Shown piece by piece: positions 9,391-18,069 of a stretch of 59,352 nucleotides of DNA (position 1 is the stretch's first letter; each line of letters begins with the position of its first letter). The translations under genes and the position numbers were made by a program. The notes beneath the pieces are model-generated. The model searched no databases and had not been told where the DNA came from. It saw only the letters and a program-made list of their open reading frames with translations. The DNA is taken from assembly GCA_029261305.1 (NCBI GenBank), contig JAJDBO010000370.1, forward strand, positions 1 through 59,352, given 5' to 3'. Source of the stretch: Nitrospirales bacterium. GTDB taxonomy: Bacteria; Nitrospirota; Nitrospiria; Nitrospirales; UBA8639.

Positions 9391-9930
9391 ATGGCAGAAC
9401 TCACGAGCAAAATCCTATGGACTGCTGAAGACACAATTTTAACTGATTTCACATATACGACTCATTTATGGCGGACATGTAAACAGCTAACGCATATTTC
9501 CTCTCGGCAATGGGTGTGGGCCTTAAGTGCATTTTTTCGTGACTTGGATGTTCTCCACATCGATATTTTGGACTCCATGACAAGGCAACGATTTGAATAT
9601 CCAGATCTTGACATGATTTTCCTTGATGCGAATTGTGACGGGCGCTGGTTTCGGTTTTATCTCAAAGCCGATTCATCTGGGCTGTATCCTTTCCAAAGAC
9701 CAAAAAATATTTCAAAATTACGTATCTTGGATCTGTACGCGAGAGCGACCGTTTCAAAATTTGACCTGTTTGCCCGTGCCTACTCAGCGAAAAACGACCA
9801 GTTTCTCCTACCACAGGAAAATAATGGGTCATCTCCCTCTGAGTTTCCTGATCTACGATATTTGCCACGCTTTGATGTGTTCCTGACGGCGGAGGAAGCC
9901 GCAAAGGAAGGGAAAGAGAATGAACCCTAA
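9391..9930 (+). CDS. Hypothetical protein (179 aa)
   Basis: The start is taken at the ATG at 9391 (MAELTSKILWTAEDTIL) because GAGGAGGG lies just upstream; an in-frame ATG at 9313 has no such site. The protein has mixed alpha/beta composition with several aromatic and aspartate residues (DLDVLHIDILDSMTRQRF) and a charged C-terminus (EEAAKEGKENEP). No known domain was recognised. It is co-directional with the preceding small gene and may share its transcript. Confidence 0.6.
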   Translation: MAELTSKILWTAEDTILTDFTYTTHLWRTCKQLTHISSRQWVWALSAFFRDLDVLHIDILDSMTRQRFEYPDLDMIFLDANCDGRWFRFYLKADSSGLYPFQRPKNISKLRILDLYARATVSKFDLFARAYSAKNDQFLLPQENNGSSPSEFPDLRYLPRFDVFLTAEEAAKEGKENEP

Positions 9931-10032
9931 ACGATCCTGAGCGGACAGTGATCAATACTGTCAGTTCTGCTTGACCCGGTATCGACATAGTTGCATTGCG
10001 CCTAATTCACCAAAGGGCCAGGGAGCATAGCC

Positions 10033-10275
10033 TTGCAGGAGCGACAGAACAACACGTTAACCCAAGATTTCATCAAACGATGGCGTGAGTGTTTAAAAGA
10101 GTGCCAAAAATATTCTGACACTATTGCCCCGAAAATATGGAATAATTTTGAGATCAAAAACCTTTTCTCTCACAAATCCATCGCCTCTCAAAATACTCAA
10201 GACTATTATATGCCGCTCTCCCAGAGAGTATGCCTACCAGCTCTTTTTGATTATAGCTGGAGTCATCACCTATAA
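10033..10275 (+). pseudogene. Possible decayed coding remnant
   Basis: An 80-codon frame starting with TTG after AGGGAGC reads LQERQNNTLTQDFIKRWREC and looks protein-like for about 65 residues. An overlapping frame continues with a hydrophobic segment (YQLFLIIAGVITYNI) to about 10360. One frameshift would join them, so this 500-bp inter-gene stretch (9931-10429) may hold a broken gene. Evidence is compositional only. Confidence 0.25.
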
Positions 10276-10429
10276 TATAAACGATATCTTCATATTTACT
10301 TCCCCTGGAATCTCGAATGAAATCCACTGTCTGATGATTTTCTCTTTTCCATTAATCTGAGTGACTTGACTTCCTTCTGAAAGACCAAACTGGCAATTTA
10401 TATCTAATCATTGAGGTTGGTGAATAATC

Positions 10430-11473
10430 GTGAGTATGGATGGATACGCAGAATGTATGAATTGCAAACATAGCTTAGGTTATGGAGCAACTTCTCCAGA
10501 ACATGCGAGAACCATGGATATTTCAAACCATTGTTTGTCATTGGCTTGGTGTGTCCAATGTAGTCAGGTGACCGTGTATCGAAAACCTTATTTTAGACGG
10601 TTGTTTGGTCTTTCCGGATTACGCCCAGAAAAATCTCTCCCATTAAATACGATTGCTAAGGAGTTTTGGCGATACTCGAACGGCCAGCCGCATTACCAGG
10701 AATTAATCTGGCTTATTTCACGATGCCTGGTTGAAAGAGCTCAGAGAGAAGGAGCGGAGGATGTCGAACGGGCTGCATGGAAGATGGCCCAGGAAAAGCT
10801 CTTGCCTTTTCATCAATTAGTCTATTTGCAGGAAATCCAATCAAAGATTCCCAATGACCATTTCCTAGCTTGGATCAACGAAGTTGAAAGTCATATCCAA
10901 CAAGAACCATATAATCCGGTTCTTGAGGAATTTCTACTATCCGTGCGATCACAAGCCCAAGGCCAAAAAGAAAATGTTTTTACGAAAATTGATGAGTTGA
11001 AGAATCAGAGGGGCAAAGGAGATGAATCAGGAATACTTCAAGATCCGGAAGATGATGCTGTTGGATTTATGATGCTGAAGACCACAGCGATGATGCTGGT
11101 AGCAAAGCTGCGGGATGGCTCGGATGGAAGAATGGCACCCACGCAATTTGACCGTCTGGTCAAGTGTGTGTCGTTGTATGCCAACGGGCAAAAAACGGAA
11201 GAGGCTATTACACAAAGCCTGAAAGAGCAATTTATTATCGTGTCACGACTTGATGAAGCCTCGCAGCGAGGGTTTTTTGAAAATGGTAAGACCTTTTCCT
11301 TGGAAGGCAAACAAGAAATAATCATAGATTGTTTTTCTATAGCGATGTTAGGAAATGGCCCAAATGATCGGCAAACCAAGTTTGCTCATGATATGTGCCG
11401 ATGGGTAGATGGACCAATAGCAGAAATGCCTATGTTGCTCGAAATGGCAAAGAAGGCGTTTGCAAAACCTTGA
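10430..11473 (+). CDS. Unknown protein with N-terminal zinc-ribbon-like cysteines
   Basis: 347 residues from a GTG at 10430, nine bases after GAGGTTGG; an ATG two codons later is the alternative. The first 45 residues hold two CxxC pairs (CMNC and CVQC) with spacing like a zinc ribbon. A helical middle follows, then a C-terminal region (about 225-345) of helices beginning MMLKTTAMMLVAKLRDGSDGR that is reminiscent of TerB-like helical domains. That similarity is weak. The function is unknown. It lies alone on the plus strand, followed by about 790 bp with only a possible remnant. Confidence 0.6.
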   Translation: MSMDGYAECMNCKHSLGYGATSPEHARTMDISNHCLSLAWCVQCSQVTVYRKPYFRRLFGLSGLRPEKSLPLNTIAKEFWRYSNGQPHYQELIWLISRCLVERAQREGAEDVERAAWKMAQEKLLPFHQLVYLQEIQSKIPNDHFLAWINEVESHIQQEPYNPVLEEFLLSVRSQAQGQKENVFTKIDELKNQRGKGDESGILQDPEDDAVGFMMLKTTAMMLVAKLRDGSDGRMAPTQFDRLVKCVSLYANGQKTEEAITQSLKEQFIIVSRLDEASQRGFFENGKTFSLEGKQEIIIDCFSIAMLGNGPNDRQTKFAHDMCRWVDGPIAEMPMLLEMAKKAFAKP

Positions 11474-11678
11474 AAAGCCTGTGTTTATGGTATGCCCAGC
11501 CTGCCGATGAATGGAACTTGTAAGAGTCCTAGTTCTGACAGACAGCAATCCTTTAGACTTGAAAGTTCTCCCGATAGTCCTGTTCCTTAGCCTGTTTTCT
11601 TTGTCAAGGCCTTGGTGAAAGAAGCGGTCTTCAATCTTTTTATCGAGTGCGCGGTTGATCACCAGTTTCTTTCGTGGC

Positions 11679-11816
11679 TTAGATATTTTTCCGAACGAAA
11701 TTTGCTATTCGAATGGCGAACCTTTCGTCATTCTCTATATCTTCGATATTTTTTCTTGTGATGATGTCGAAGCCCGGTCTCCGTGGATCAGTGATTACAA
11801 AAATCAGACCAGACAA
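11679..11816 (-). pseudogene. Possible gene remnant on the minus strand
   Basis: Inside the 790-bp gap (11474-12262) the minus strand has a 45-codon frame from a TTG at 11816. It reads IFVITDPRRPGFDIITRKNI and then a charged helix to a stop at 11679. A +1 shift would extend it into a further protein-like stretch (KKLVINRALDKKIEDRFF). The composition suggests the 3' part of a broken gene. The remaining bases of the gap show nothing else that I can support. Confidence 0.25.
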
Positions 11817-12262
11817 AAACCATACATTAAGGACGTGCTGTTGTGCGAACGTATTGCCACGATTTTAGTGTCTAGAGATTTATATGCAGGCCACTGTTGC
11901 AAACTATACTCGTGCCCTGAGCCCCCACGCTGCTTGCCCCCCCCTTTCCCATTGAATTGCATGTCATTGTTTGTTTCTGATTCGTGCGGGCTTTCCCGGA
12001 TCGTGATACGCGGTGGTTTATGCTCGGTCTTATGAATGGGCAGGTTTCATAACAAGATATGGCTGATTGATCTGTCACGTTATTTTCCTTCAAGACCGTG
12101 GGTAATTGATTTTGTATCGTACGATATAAATATTTCTTTCCCAGAAGATGAATTTTTCTGATTCCTTAAACCAGGTTTTCCCTCTTTCCCAGAATGGCGC
12201 TTTTCTTCTGTTACTGTTCGACACAGTTCACGAAGCCTATTCATTCATCCAGGGAGAACGCG

Positions 12263-13261
12263 ATGCATGCACACCATGATCCGTACGCGGAAAAAGATAA
12301 ATTGATTGCGGAGAAACTGCGAAAGTCGGGCGAAGTGTTTAACCGATCTCTGCTCACGCATCCTTCTATGAAAGAAGCCACCAAATTGGTGGAGAGTCAT
12401 GCCGGTGAAGATTTTGATACATCCTATGCCGGAGAGACGGAACAGCTGACGCAAGAATGTCATGAGCTGGATCAACGCGTGGATCATTCGGGCCAGCATA
12501 TTCAGATGTTGGAGAAGAAAGAAAGTCAGACGAATGTCACGGTGAAAGTTTCGGAGCTGCGAGGGAGCGGGGAACACAAAGAGATTTCATTAGGGCAATG
12601 GGAGCTCAAAGACCAGGTGCTCTTTCTACTTGCGCTGATCTTAATGGTGTTGGTGTTGGGCGCAGGTTCAGCAAATGTGTTCTCGGCGATCATGGCGCAG
12701 GCCCAGCCGATCTTCTTAGAAAACCCAATTTTAGCGGTATTTCTCGCCTGTCTCTTGCCGGGTGGATCGGCAGCCATCCACTTCCTCGGTGATCTGTTAG
12801 AGAGTGATCGGTCCCGACATCGCTACACGCTGTGCATTCTGGGATTGACCATCCCTGCTTTACTCACTTGGATGGGGCTCTTTGCCATGAATTTTCCCAT
12901 TGGCTCTGACGACATTGATCTGGACAGCCTGGGGGAATCTTCCGACCCCATCGCCATGGTCTTCACGTTTTCGCAATTACTCGCAGAAGTCTTATGCGGG
13001 GCGTCGTTAGCTCTGGCCGCCTCCTCGATTCATCGCCGCTATTGTGCAGAGAGTTTTATCCGCACCCCGGAGTCCATGGATCTGCGATCCCAAATTGCGG
13101 AATGCCTCCCACCGCATGAAGCGCTACAGACGAAGCGCAGCCAGACACGCGGGCGGGTGATACAGCTTCAGGCCATGCGATCTTCTCATATCAGTGCCAT
13201 GGTCGCCCTGTATCAAAACATGCGGCGACGTTTTGACGAGTCAGCGCCAACAGGAACGTAA
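12263..13261 (+). CDS. Polytopic membrane protein of the mobilisation block
   Basis: 332 residues from the ATG at 12263 (MHAHHDPYAEKDKL), which follows AGGGAGA. The first 110 residues are hydrophilic and helical (coiled-coil-like). Three or four hydrophobic segments then follow: about 115-140 (VLFLLALILMVLVLGAG), 150-170, 185-205 and 235-255. A basic cytoplasmic tail ends the protein. It is 26 bp upstream of a secreted-protein gene and in line with a VirD4/TraG-type ATPase, which suggests an inner-membrane component of a conjugation apparatus. I do not recognise the family by name. Confidence 0.75.
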   Translation: MHAHHDPYAEKDKLIAEKLRKSGEVFNRSLLTHPSMKEATKLVESHAGEDFDTSYAGETEQLTQECHELDQRVDHSGQHIQMLEKKESQTNVTVKVSELRGSGEHKEISLGQWELKDQVLFLLALILMVLVLGAGSANVFSAIMAQAQPIFLENPILAVFLACLLPGGSAAIHFLGDLLESDRSRHRYTLCILGLTIPALLTWMGLFAMNFPIGSDDIDLDSLGESSDPIAMVFTFSQLLAEVLCGASLALAASSIHRRYCAESFIRTPESMDLRSQIAECLPPHEALQTKRSQTRGRVIQLQAMRSSHISAMVALYQNMRRRFDESAPTGT

Positions 13262-13287
13262 ACCATCAAACTTTTAAGGAGAGTCTC

Positions 13288-14610
13288 ATGAAAAAACTTA
13301 CCCTGTCTGTCTTAACTGTGTTGAGTGTACTGGTCTTCAGCACCAACCTGTATGCCCGTGATCTGGTGATTGGGCTGTCTCCGTTTCATGCGGACAAAGC
13401 CAAGGCCAAGGCCCAAGTCAAAACCGTGATTCAATTTTTACTTCACACGATAGAGCCAGGAGAGCAGGCCACGATTTTTAATGCCTATCATCTCGACACT
13501 ATTGGGGTCTTTGCGGTGCCTGAGAAATCTTCCTACCGCCATCCCAAAGCCAAGCTTCGGGTCAATGCGTCCGTGGTGAAAAAACTCTTGGCCTTTGCAG
13601 ACCGGGCGATGAAACCCACCGGGGATATCCATCCCTCGGTATCCGGGGCGCTTCGGTTTCCTCATTTTCTCGTCTTCCTGGGTGAGAATTATAGCTCGTC
13701 CCAGAAAACTGATGTCCTCGTGCTGGGAAGTCCGATTTTTGATGACCCCAAAGAACGAGGGTTTTCTATGGCCCGAGGCCATATCCCTGGGGATGGCAAT
13801 CTACAACTCTCCCGGCGCAATACGCCCTTTGGAATTCAAGGGCAGGAACAATTGTTGAGTAACTTTCGCATTCACCTAGCCTCTCCCCAAGGCTGGCAGC
13901 GTGATGATCATCATACGTTTTACGTGAAACGGTTCTGGGTGTTGTGGGTGCAGGGGCAGGGGGGCAGCCTGGTGACGTTTACCAATGATCTCCCTACGGC
14001 GTTTCAAAAAATCAAGGTGCAAGCACTCGCTCCTAAACATCCCTTTAAGCTCAAGAAAACGGATTCACCGAAGCTCGAAATGATTTTATTGCGGCCTCCT
14101 GAGGTTGAGAACCACACCTCGCTCTATGAGCGCCCAGTTCGTGACAGCCCGGTGTCTTCGGCAGTGGCCGACAATCTGAGCGAGGTCGAAATCGGGATCA
14201 CCTGGGATGATCCAGATTCAGACTTAGATTTATATGTTCAACATGGTCCACAGGCCAAGCCGTTGTACTACCTCAATACCGAAACGGCTGAGGCAAAATA
14301 CTATAAGGACTTTATGAATAGCCCTCGGGCCACCAATGGGTATGAGACCGTGGCCTTTACACGGGGTATTCATGTGCAGGATCTGATCGTGGCCATCAAT
14401 TTTTTTGGTGGCCACGTGGATTCTCAAGTGACGGGGCAAGTGCGGATTTCTGTGAATGGCGACACCTATGCCCAGAATTTTGTCATTGAGGCCCAGCAGG
14501 GCAATCACGGAAAGGGGAGGGAGGAAACCTTATTAGCCAGAACACCGTTTAGTCCGCAATGGATCATCATTGATCCCTTAGAGGTCATTGGCCTTCGCAC
14601 AGAAGGATAA
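13288..14610 (+). CDS. Secreted protein with a C-terminal YfaP-like beta domain
   Basis: 440 residues with a Sec signal peptide (MKKLTLSVLTVLSVLVFSTN, cleavage near YAR, residues 22-24). Residues about 25-200 resemble a von Willebrand-like alpha/beta fold (DLVIGLSPF..., ATIFNAYHLDTIGVF), but a MIDAS motif is not evident. The C-terminal part has a beta-sandwich signature (ITWDDPDSDLDLYVQH, NGYETVAF, GQVRISVNGD) like the DUF2135/YfaP group. The ribosome-binding site AAGGAGAG precedes the ATG. It is packed between the membrane protein and the coupling ATPase, so it probably acts in the periplasm or on the surface for the same transfer system. Confidence 0.75.
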   Translation: MKKLTLSVLTVLSVLVFSTNLYARDLVIGLSPFHADKAKAKAQVKTVIQFLLHTIEPGEQATIFNAYHLDTIGVFAVPEKSSYRHPKAKLRVNASVVKKLLAFADRAMKPTGDIHPSVSGALRFPHFLVFLGENYSSSQKTDVLVLGSPIFDDPKERGFSMARGHIPGDGNLQLSRRNTPFGIQGQEQLLSNFRIHLASPQGWQRDDHHTFYVKRFWVLWVQGQGGSLVTFTNDLPTAFQKIKVQALAPKHPFKLKKTDSPKLEMILLRPPEVENHTSLYERPVRDSPVSSAVADNLSEVEIGITWDDPDSDLDLYVQHGPQAKPLYYLNTETAEAKYYKDFMNSPRATNGYETVAFTRGIHVQDLIVAINFFGGHVDSQVTGQVRISVNGDTYAQNFVIEAQQGNHGKGREETLLARTPFSPQWIIIDPLEVIGLRTEG

Positions 14611-14643
14611 TGCGGTCAGGCAACAGTCAGGAGGTCACGACTC

Positions 14644-16296
14644 ATGAGTCAACGCCCACCACAACCCTCACTCATCACCCTCGCGGTGATCACTTCTTTG
14701 ATGGTCTGGGGAACCTGGGAGATTCGTTATCTGTGGAGCACCGATCTGGCGTTCATTCCGGTGCTCCTGGGTATCTTTGCGATACTCGGCATTGTAAAGA
14801 CCACCACGCTCTCCTTTTTTACGTTCTATAACTATCTCCTCCGTCGAGCCGCCTATGCGCCTTCTCTTCTCAAGGGATCGGCAGCGTGGGCGGGTTCCAA
14901 AGAAATCAAGGCTGCAGGACTCTACGATCCCACCGGAATGTTTCTTGGGTGTGATCTGAATGGCAAGCCCCTGTTCTTTGAGGGAGAAACTCACGGCTTG
15001 ACCTTAGCTCCCGCAGGTAGTGGGAAGACCGTCTCGTTGACGATCCCGGCGCTGTGTCATGTGCAACACTCTATCGTCGCTTTTGATTTTAAAGGCACGG
15101 TGGCGTGCATGACCAAAGAGTTACGCATCACCCAACATCAGCAGGACGTGCATTGCGTGAACCCGGCCCATTTGTTCACGGAAAAGCTTGGCATCCCAGC
15201 ACGGTATAACCCGATGCAGATTTTATTGGATAACTGGGCCAATCCCCAGAGGCATAAAGATCTCATTGCCGATGCACAGGATATGGCCTTACAGCTGTAT
15301 CCCGATCCAGCCAGCCAAGGTGAGAACCAGTATTGGCGGCAAGGGTCACGGAAAATTCTGGTTTTTATCCTGGTCTTTCTCGTCATTCTGAAGGGTGAGA
15401 CTTTCGCTACGCTGAGTCATGCTCTGCGGTTGCTGCGCAATGGCCACATGATTAAAGAAGCTTGTTACGCCGCAGCCTGTTCCGAGGTGTTAGACGGGGA
15501 ATTGGCGGATATGGCCACTGACCTTTTGACCAAGTTGGAAGCTCAAGACACGCGCCAGGTCGAGAGCTTTCTGGAAGGAGCGATCCAATGTATGCAGGCC
15601 TTTGCGCCCAGCGGCTGGCTCGCTGAAAGTACTTCAACCTGTGATTTCCGCTTTAAAGATCTGAAAGACAAACCAACTACCGTCTATCTCATCGCAGACC
15701 CAACGAAGATGAAGGTATTCGCCCCATGGCTTGGGCTTATGGGCTGGGCGGCGATTACTGAACTGACCCGTTGTCACAATACAAAAAAAGTCATGTTCCT
15801 TCTCGACGAGGCGACAAATTTTAAGATTGCGAATTTGCCCAATGCATTAACAGGTTTGCGTGAGTTCGGTATCTGTGTGTGGTTTGTGATTCAGGAGCTT
15901 GAGGAATACAGCCGGGTGTACGGTCGTGAAGCGCTTGAGACGTTACTGTCACAAACGGAAGTGAAACAAATCTTCGGGGTGCAATCACAAAAGACCGCGG
16001 ATCTTGTTTCCCGGATGTTGGGCGAACATACGGTAAAATCTCCAAGCTTTAATTTAGGCCATTACACGACGGACCCAGTGCAGCATTCCGTCGGAGAACA
16101 TTCCCGGCGATTGCTCAATCCCGATGAGGTGCGCAGGTTTGCCGATACGATTCTTTTTATTCGCAACCACGCTCCCATCCATGCGTTGAAGGTGGGCTAT
16201 CATGAAGTCAATCCGTGGATGAAATGGGTGGATGAGAACCCGCTGTTTTGCAGCAAGCTTAAAGGCAAGACTCGCATTCGGCTGCGTTACCGGTAA
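14644..16296 (+). CDS. VirD4/TraG-type conjugative coupling ATPase
   Basis: 550 residues. Two N-terminal transmembrane helices (about 10-30 and 36-52) anchor the protein. The P-loop APAGSGKT is at residues 122-129, the Walker B segment VMFLLDEATNF near 385, and the FDFKGTVA element typical of TraG/VirD4 proteins near 142. The family forms inner-membrane hexamers that pass relaxase-DNA complexes to the type IV secretion channel. AGGAGG lies nine bases before the ATG. No mating-pair-formation genes are in the window, so transfer would need them elsewhere. The only relaxase seen (58236-59237) is truncated. Confidence 0.88.
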   Translation: MSQRPPQPSLITLAVITSLMVWGTWEIRYLWSTDLAFIPVLLGIFAILGIVKTTTLSFFTFYNYLLRRAAYAPSLLKGSAAWAGSKEIKAAGLYDPTGMFLGCDLNGKPLFFEGETHGLTLAPAGSGKTVSLTIPALCHVQHSIVAFDFKGTVACMTKELRITQHQQDVHCVNPAHLFTEKLGIPARYNPMQILLDNWANPQRHKDLIADAQDMALQLYPDPASQGENQYWRQGSRKILVFILVFLVILKGETFATLSHALRLLRNGHMIKEACYAAACSEVLDGELADMATDLLTKLEAQDTRQVESFLEGAIQCMQAFAPSGWLAESTSTCDFRFKDLKDKPTTVYLIADPTKMKVFAPWLGLMGWAAITELTRCHNTKKVMFLLDEATNFKIANLPNALTGLREFGICVWFVIQELEEYSRVYGREALETLLSQTEVKQIFGVQSQKTADLVSRMLGEHTVKSPSFNLGHYTTDPVQHSVGEHSRRLLNPDEVRRFADTILFIRNHAPIHALKVGYHEVNPWMKWVDENPLFCSKLKGKTRIRLRYR

Positions 16297-16306
16297 GGAG
16301 TATTGA

Positions 16307-16684
16307 ATGAGACGTGTCAAAGTCACAAGCTATCAAAATCCCTCTCGTGGCCTTGGGGGAAGATATCATTTCCTACGGCTGCTTGATCTTTGTTCCATGC
16401 TTATTCGGGGACTGCTCCCGCTCTTGCCCTTCATCGTGATTGGCGCGTTGTTCTTGCTGCCCAAGACTCCGTATTTACGCGTGTCCTATACCTATACTGG
16501 CTCGTATGAGCATCCGCGATATATCAGCTGCCGGTATCTCGGCATTCATGGATGGCACACGGTCTATGGCAATCACTGTCCGATGGTGACCTTGATGAAT
16601 GGGGCACCCTTTAGGCAGGAGTCTCTTCGTAGACCTGATGAATCTCATCAATTTGTTCGTCAAGGTCATCGCGGAACCGGGTGA
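16307..16684 (+). CDS. Small single-span membrane protein
   Basis: 125 residues starting ten bases after the coupling-ATPase stop with an AAGGAG site, so probably translated from the same mRNA. A basic N-terminus is followed by one transmembrane segment (LLPLLPFIVIGALFLL, about 36-52), then an outside domain with four cysteines. The last 25 codons overlap the 3' end of the minus-strand gene at 16611-16910. The layout resembles small TraG-linked signal-peptidase or anchor proteins, but no catalytic motif is visible. Confidence 0.65.
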   Translation: MRRVKVTSYQNPSRGLGGRYHFLRLLDLCSMLIRGLLPLLPFIVIGALFLLPKTPYLRVSYTYTGSYEHPRYISCRYLGIHGWHTVYGNHCPMVTLMNGAPFRQESLRRPDESHQFVRQGHRGTG

Positions 16685-16910
16685 GTTGCGCGTACCAGGT
16701 GATGGCCTTTTCGCTAGTGATGGGTTCGTCGGGGGCCATTTCGACAAGGGCATAGTCGAAGAGCAGTTCTGCCAGCATGGAGGCTGGCACGCCATCCACT
16801 TCAAGCGCGGCGAGGGTTTCAACTAATGCTTCTTCCGCCTGCTCTCGCAAAGGGTTGCGCATCAGAGAAGCGAAGGAAATATTTTGATTGGCGGGTGTAA
16901 GGTCTTCCAT
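16611..16910 (-). CDS. Acidic helical hypothetical protein (99 aa)
   Basis: A 99-residue acidic protein (MEDLTPANQNISFASLMRNP) with strongly protein-like helical composition to its end (DDLDEQIDEIHQVYEETP). It is the only minus-strand gene in this block and overlaps the preceding plus-strand gene tail-to-tail by 74 bp. The ribosome-binding site is weak (GGATG). It could be a small regulator or anti-restriction-type acidic protein; the family is not recognised. Confidence 0.6.
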   Translation of the reverse strand: MEDLTPANQNISFASLMRNPLREQAEEALVETLAALEVDGVPASMLAELLFDYALVEMAPDEPITSEKAITWYAQLTRFRDDLDEQIDEIHQVYEETPA

Positions 16911-16973
16911 ACATCCAACGTAGCTTGAAATGAGAATCCATACAAACGTTTTCGCATAAAGGAGTCGGTAACC

Positions 16974-17678
16974 ATGGTATTACAACCACATCGACTTGAT
17001 GAAATACGGGGACAGGCCAAAGAAGCGTTTGCCCGGGCCAATCCGGAGATTTGGAAAAAAGTTCAAGGAGACCCGACCAAAGTTGGGCAGGTCATCGAAA
17101 TCCAAACTCGTACGCACACGATGACCCAGCGTTTCCGAGATCATGTAAAACGGCATCGGCAAAATTGGGTGAGCCGGGAGGTGGTTAAAATCTTTGAAGA
17201 ACGAGAGCGTCATGGGCTCGATTATTTTGCTCCGGGGTGGGCGCTCAATCAGCCGGTCCATGAGTCGTATATCGAAACGGCGCGATTGCGAGTGGAGCAA
17301 CGTATCCAAGGAAGATTAACGCGGATTGCCGAGGCTGGAAAAACCATGCAGGCTCGGATTGCCGACCGTCGGGTATTTACGCCAGCGAACAAGATGCTCG
17401 GGAAAAAAGTGAATCGGGCTATTCGCCGGACACAGGAAGTCAGGGACAAGGCTCAAGCTCATTATCGCAGGAGCCGGGATCTCTGGATTCAAAAAGCTAT
17501 CGAAAGAGGGTCGAAGAGTCCCATGCGAGATGTTGCCCAACGACAACAGGAGCGCATGAACCATATCAACGAAGCCGGAGAACGGTTGATGTACCAGGTA
17601 TTCAAAGAACATAACCGAGCGCTGCCTCGGCAAAAAGAGAAAACGCACACGCAGGATTTCATTCAAACAATGGGGTAG
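16974..17678 (+). CDS. Basic coiled-coil protein of the mobilisation block
   Basis: 234 residues with an AAAGGAG site before the ATG. The protein is highly basic and helical throughout (for example RRTQEVRDKAQAHYRRSRDLW), with no enzyme motif. Basic helical proteins next to coupling ATPases often bind DNA or the relaxosome, which is the best guess here. It closes the plus-strand block that begins at 12263. Confidence 0.65.
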   Translation: MVLQPHRLDEIRGQAKEAFARANPEIWKKVQGDPTKVGQVIEIQTRTHTMTQRFRDHVKRHRQNWVSREVVKIFEERERHGLDYFAPGWALNQPVHESYIETARLRVEQRIQGRLTRIAEAGKTMQARIADRRVFTPANKMLGKKVNRAIRRTQEVRDKAQAHYRRSRDLWIQKAIERGSKSPMRDVAQRQQERMNHINEAGERLMYQVFKEHNRALPRQKEKTHTQDFIQTMG

Positions 17679-17806
17679 GGGCCAGGCATATCTGTTATGA
17701 CTAATCTGATGGAATCAAGCTGAATCGATCAATGTTATGCCATTGATACAGTTAGGAAATTCACAATTTTCTTGTACCTGCTGGAAAATTTCCTCATATT
17801 ATAGAA

Positions 17807-17965
17807 ATGGATTTACGAAATATTTGGAAACCTTCGATCTCTTGGAAACCCGCTAAAGTGCGCCAGCGCCGGTACGGGCATAAGTTTTCCTCACCCAAAT
17901 TCAAACCGTGCTACAAATCAACACGCCGCCGACGTTATCGCCGAACCGCTCGCTGCAAGCCGTAA
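17807..17965 (+). CDS. Arginine/lysine-rich small protein (52 aa)
   Basis: A 52-codon frame starts MDLRNIWKPSISWKPAKVRQ and ends with an arginine-dense tail containing RRRRYRR. About 40 percent of residues are Arg, Lys or His, with aromatic residues regularly spaced. The ribosome-binding site is weak. The composition suggests a nucleic-acid binding peptide, but the frame is short and chance cannot be excluded. Confidence 0.4.
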   Translation: MDLRNIWKPSISWKPAKVRQRRYGHKFSSPKFKPCYKSTRRRRYRRTARCKP

Positions 17966-18069
17966 TTAAGTTGGGTGTGATAACACCTATTACGAAAATC
18001 GTAAAATAATTACAAGGGCATGAAATAGTATCGGGCATTTGAATGCATTCAGAGATAAGAGTCGGTTGG

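Noticed and set aside
11655..12035. 126-codon plus-strand frame in the gap before the membrane protein gene
   Set aside because: No ribosome-binding site, a cysteine/proline-rich tail and no domain. The minus strand looks more coding there.
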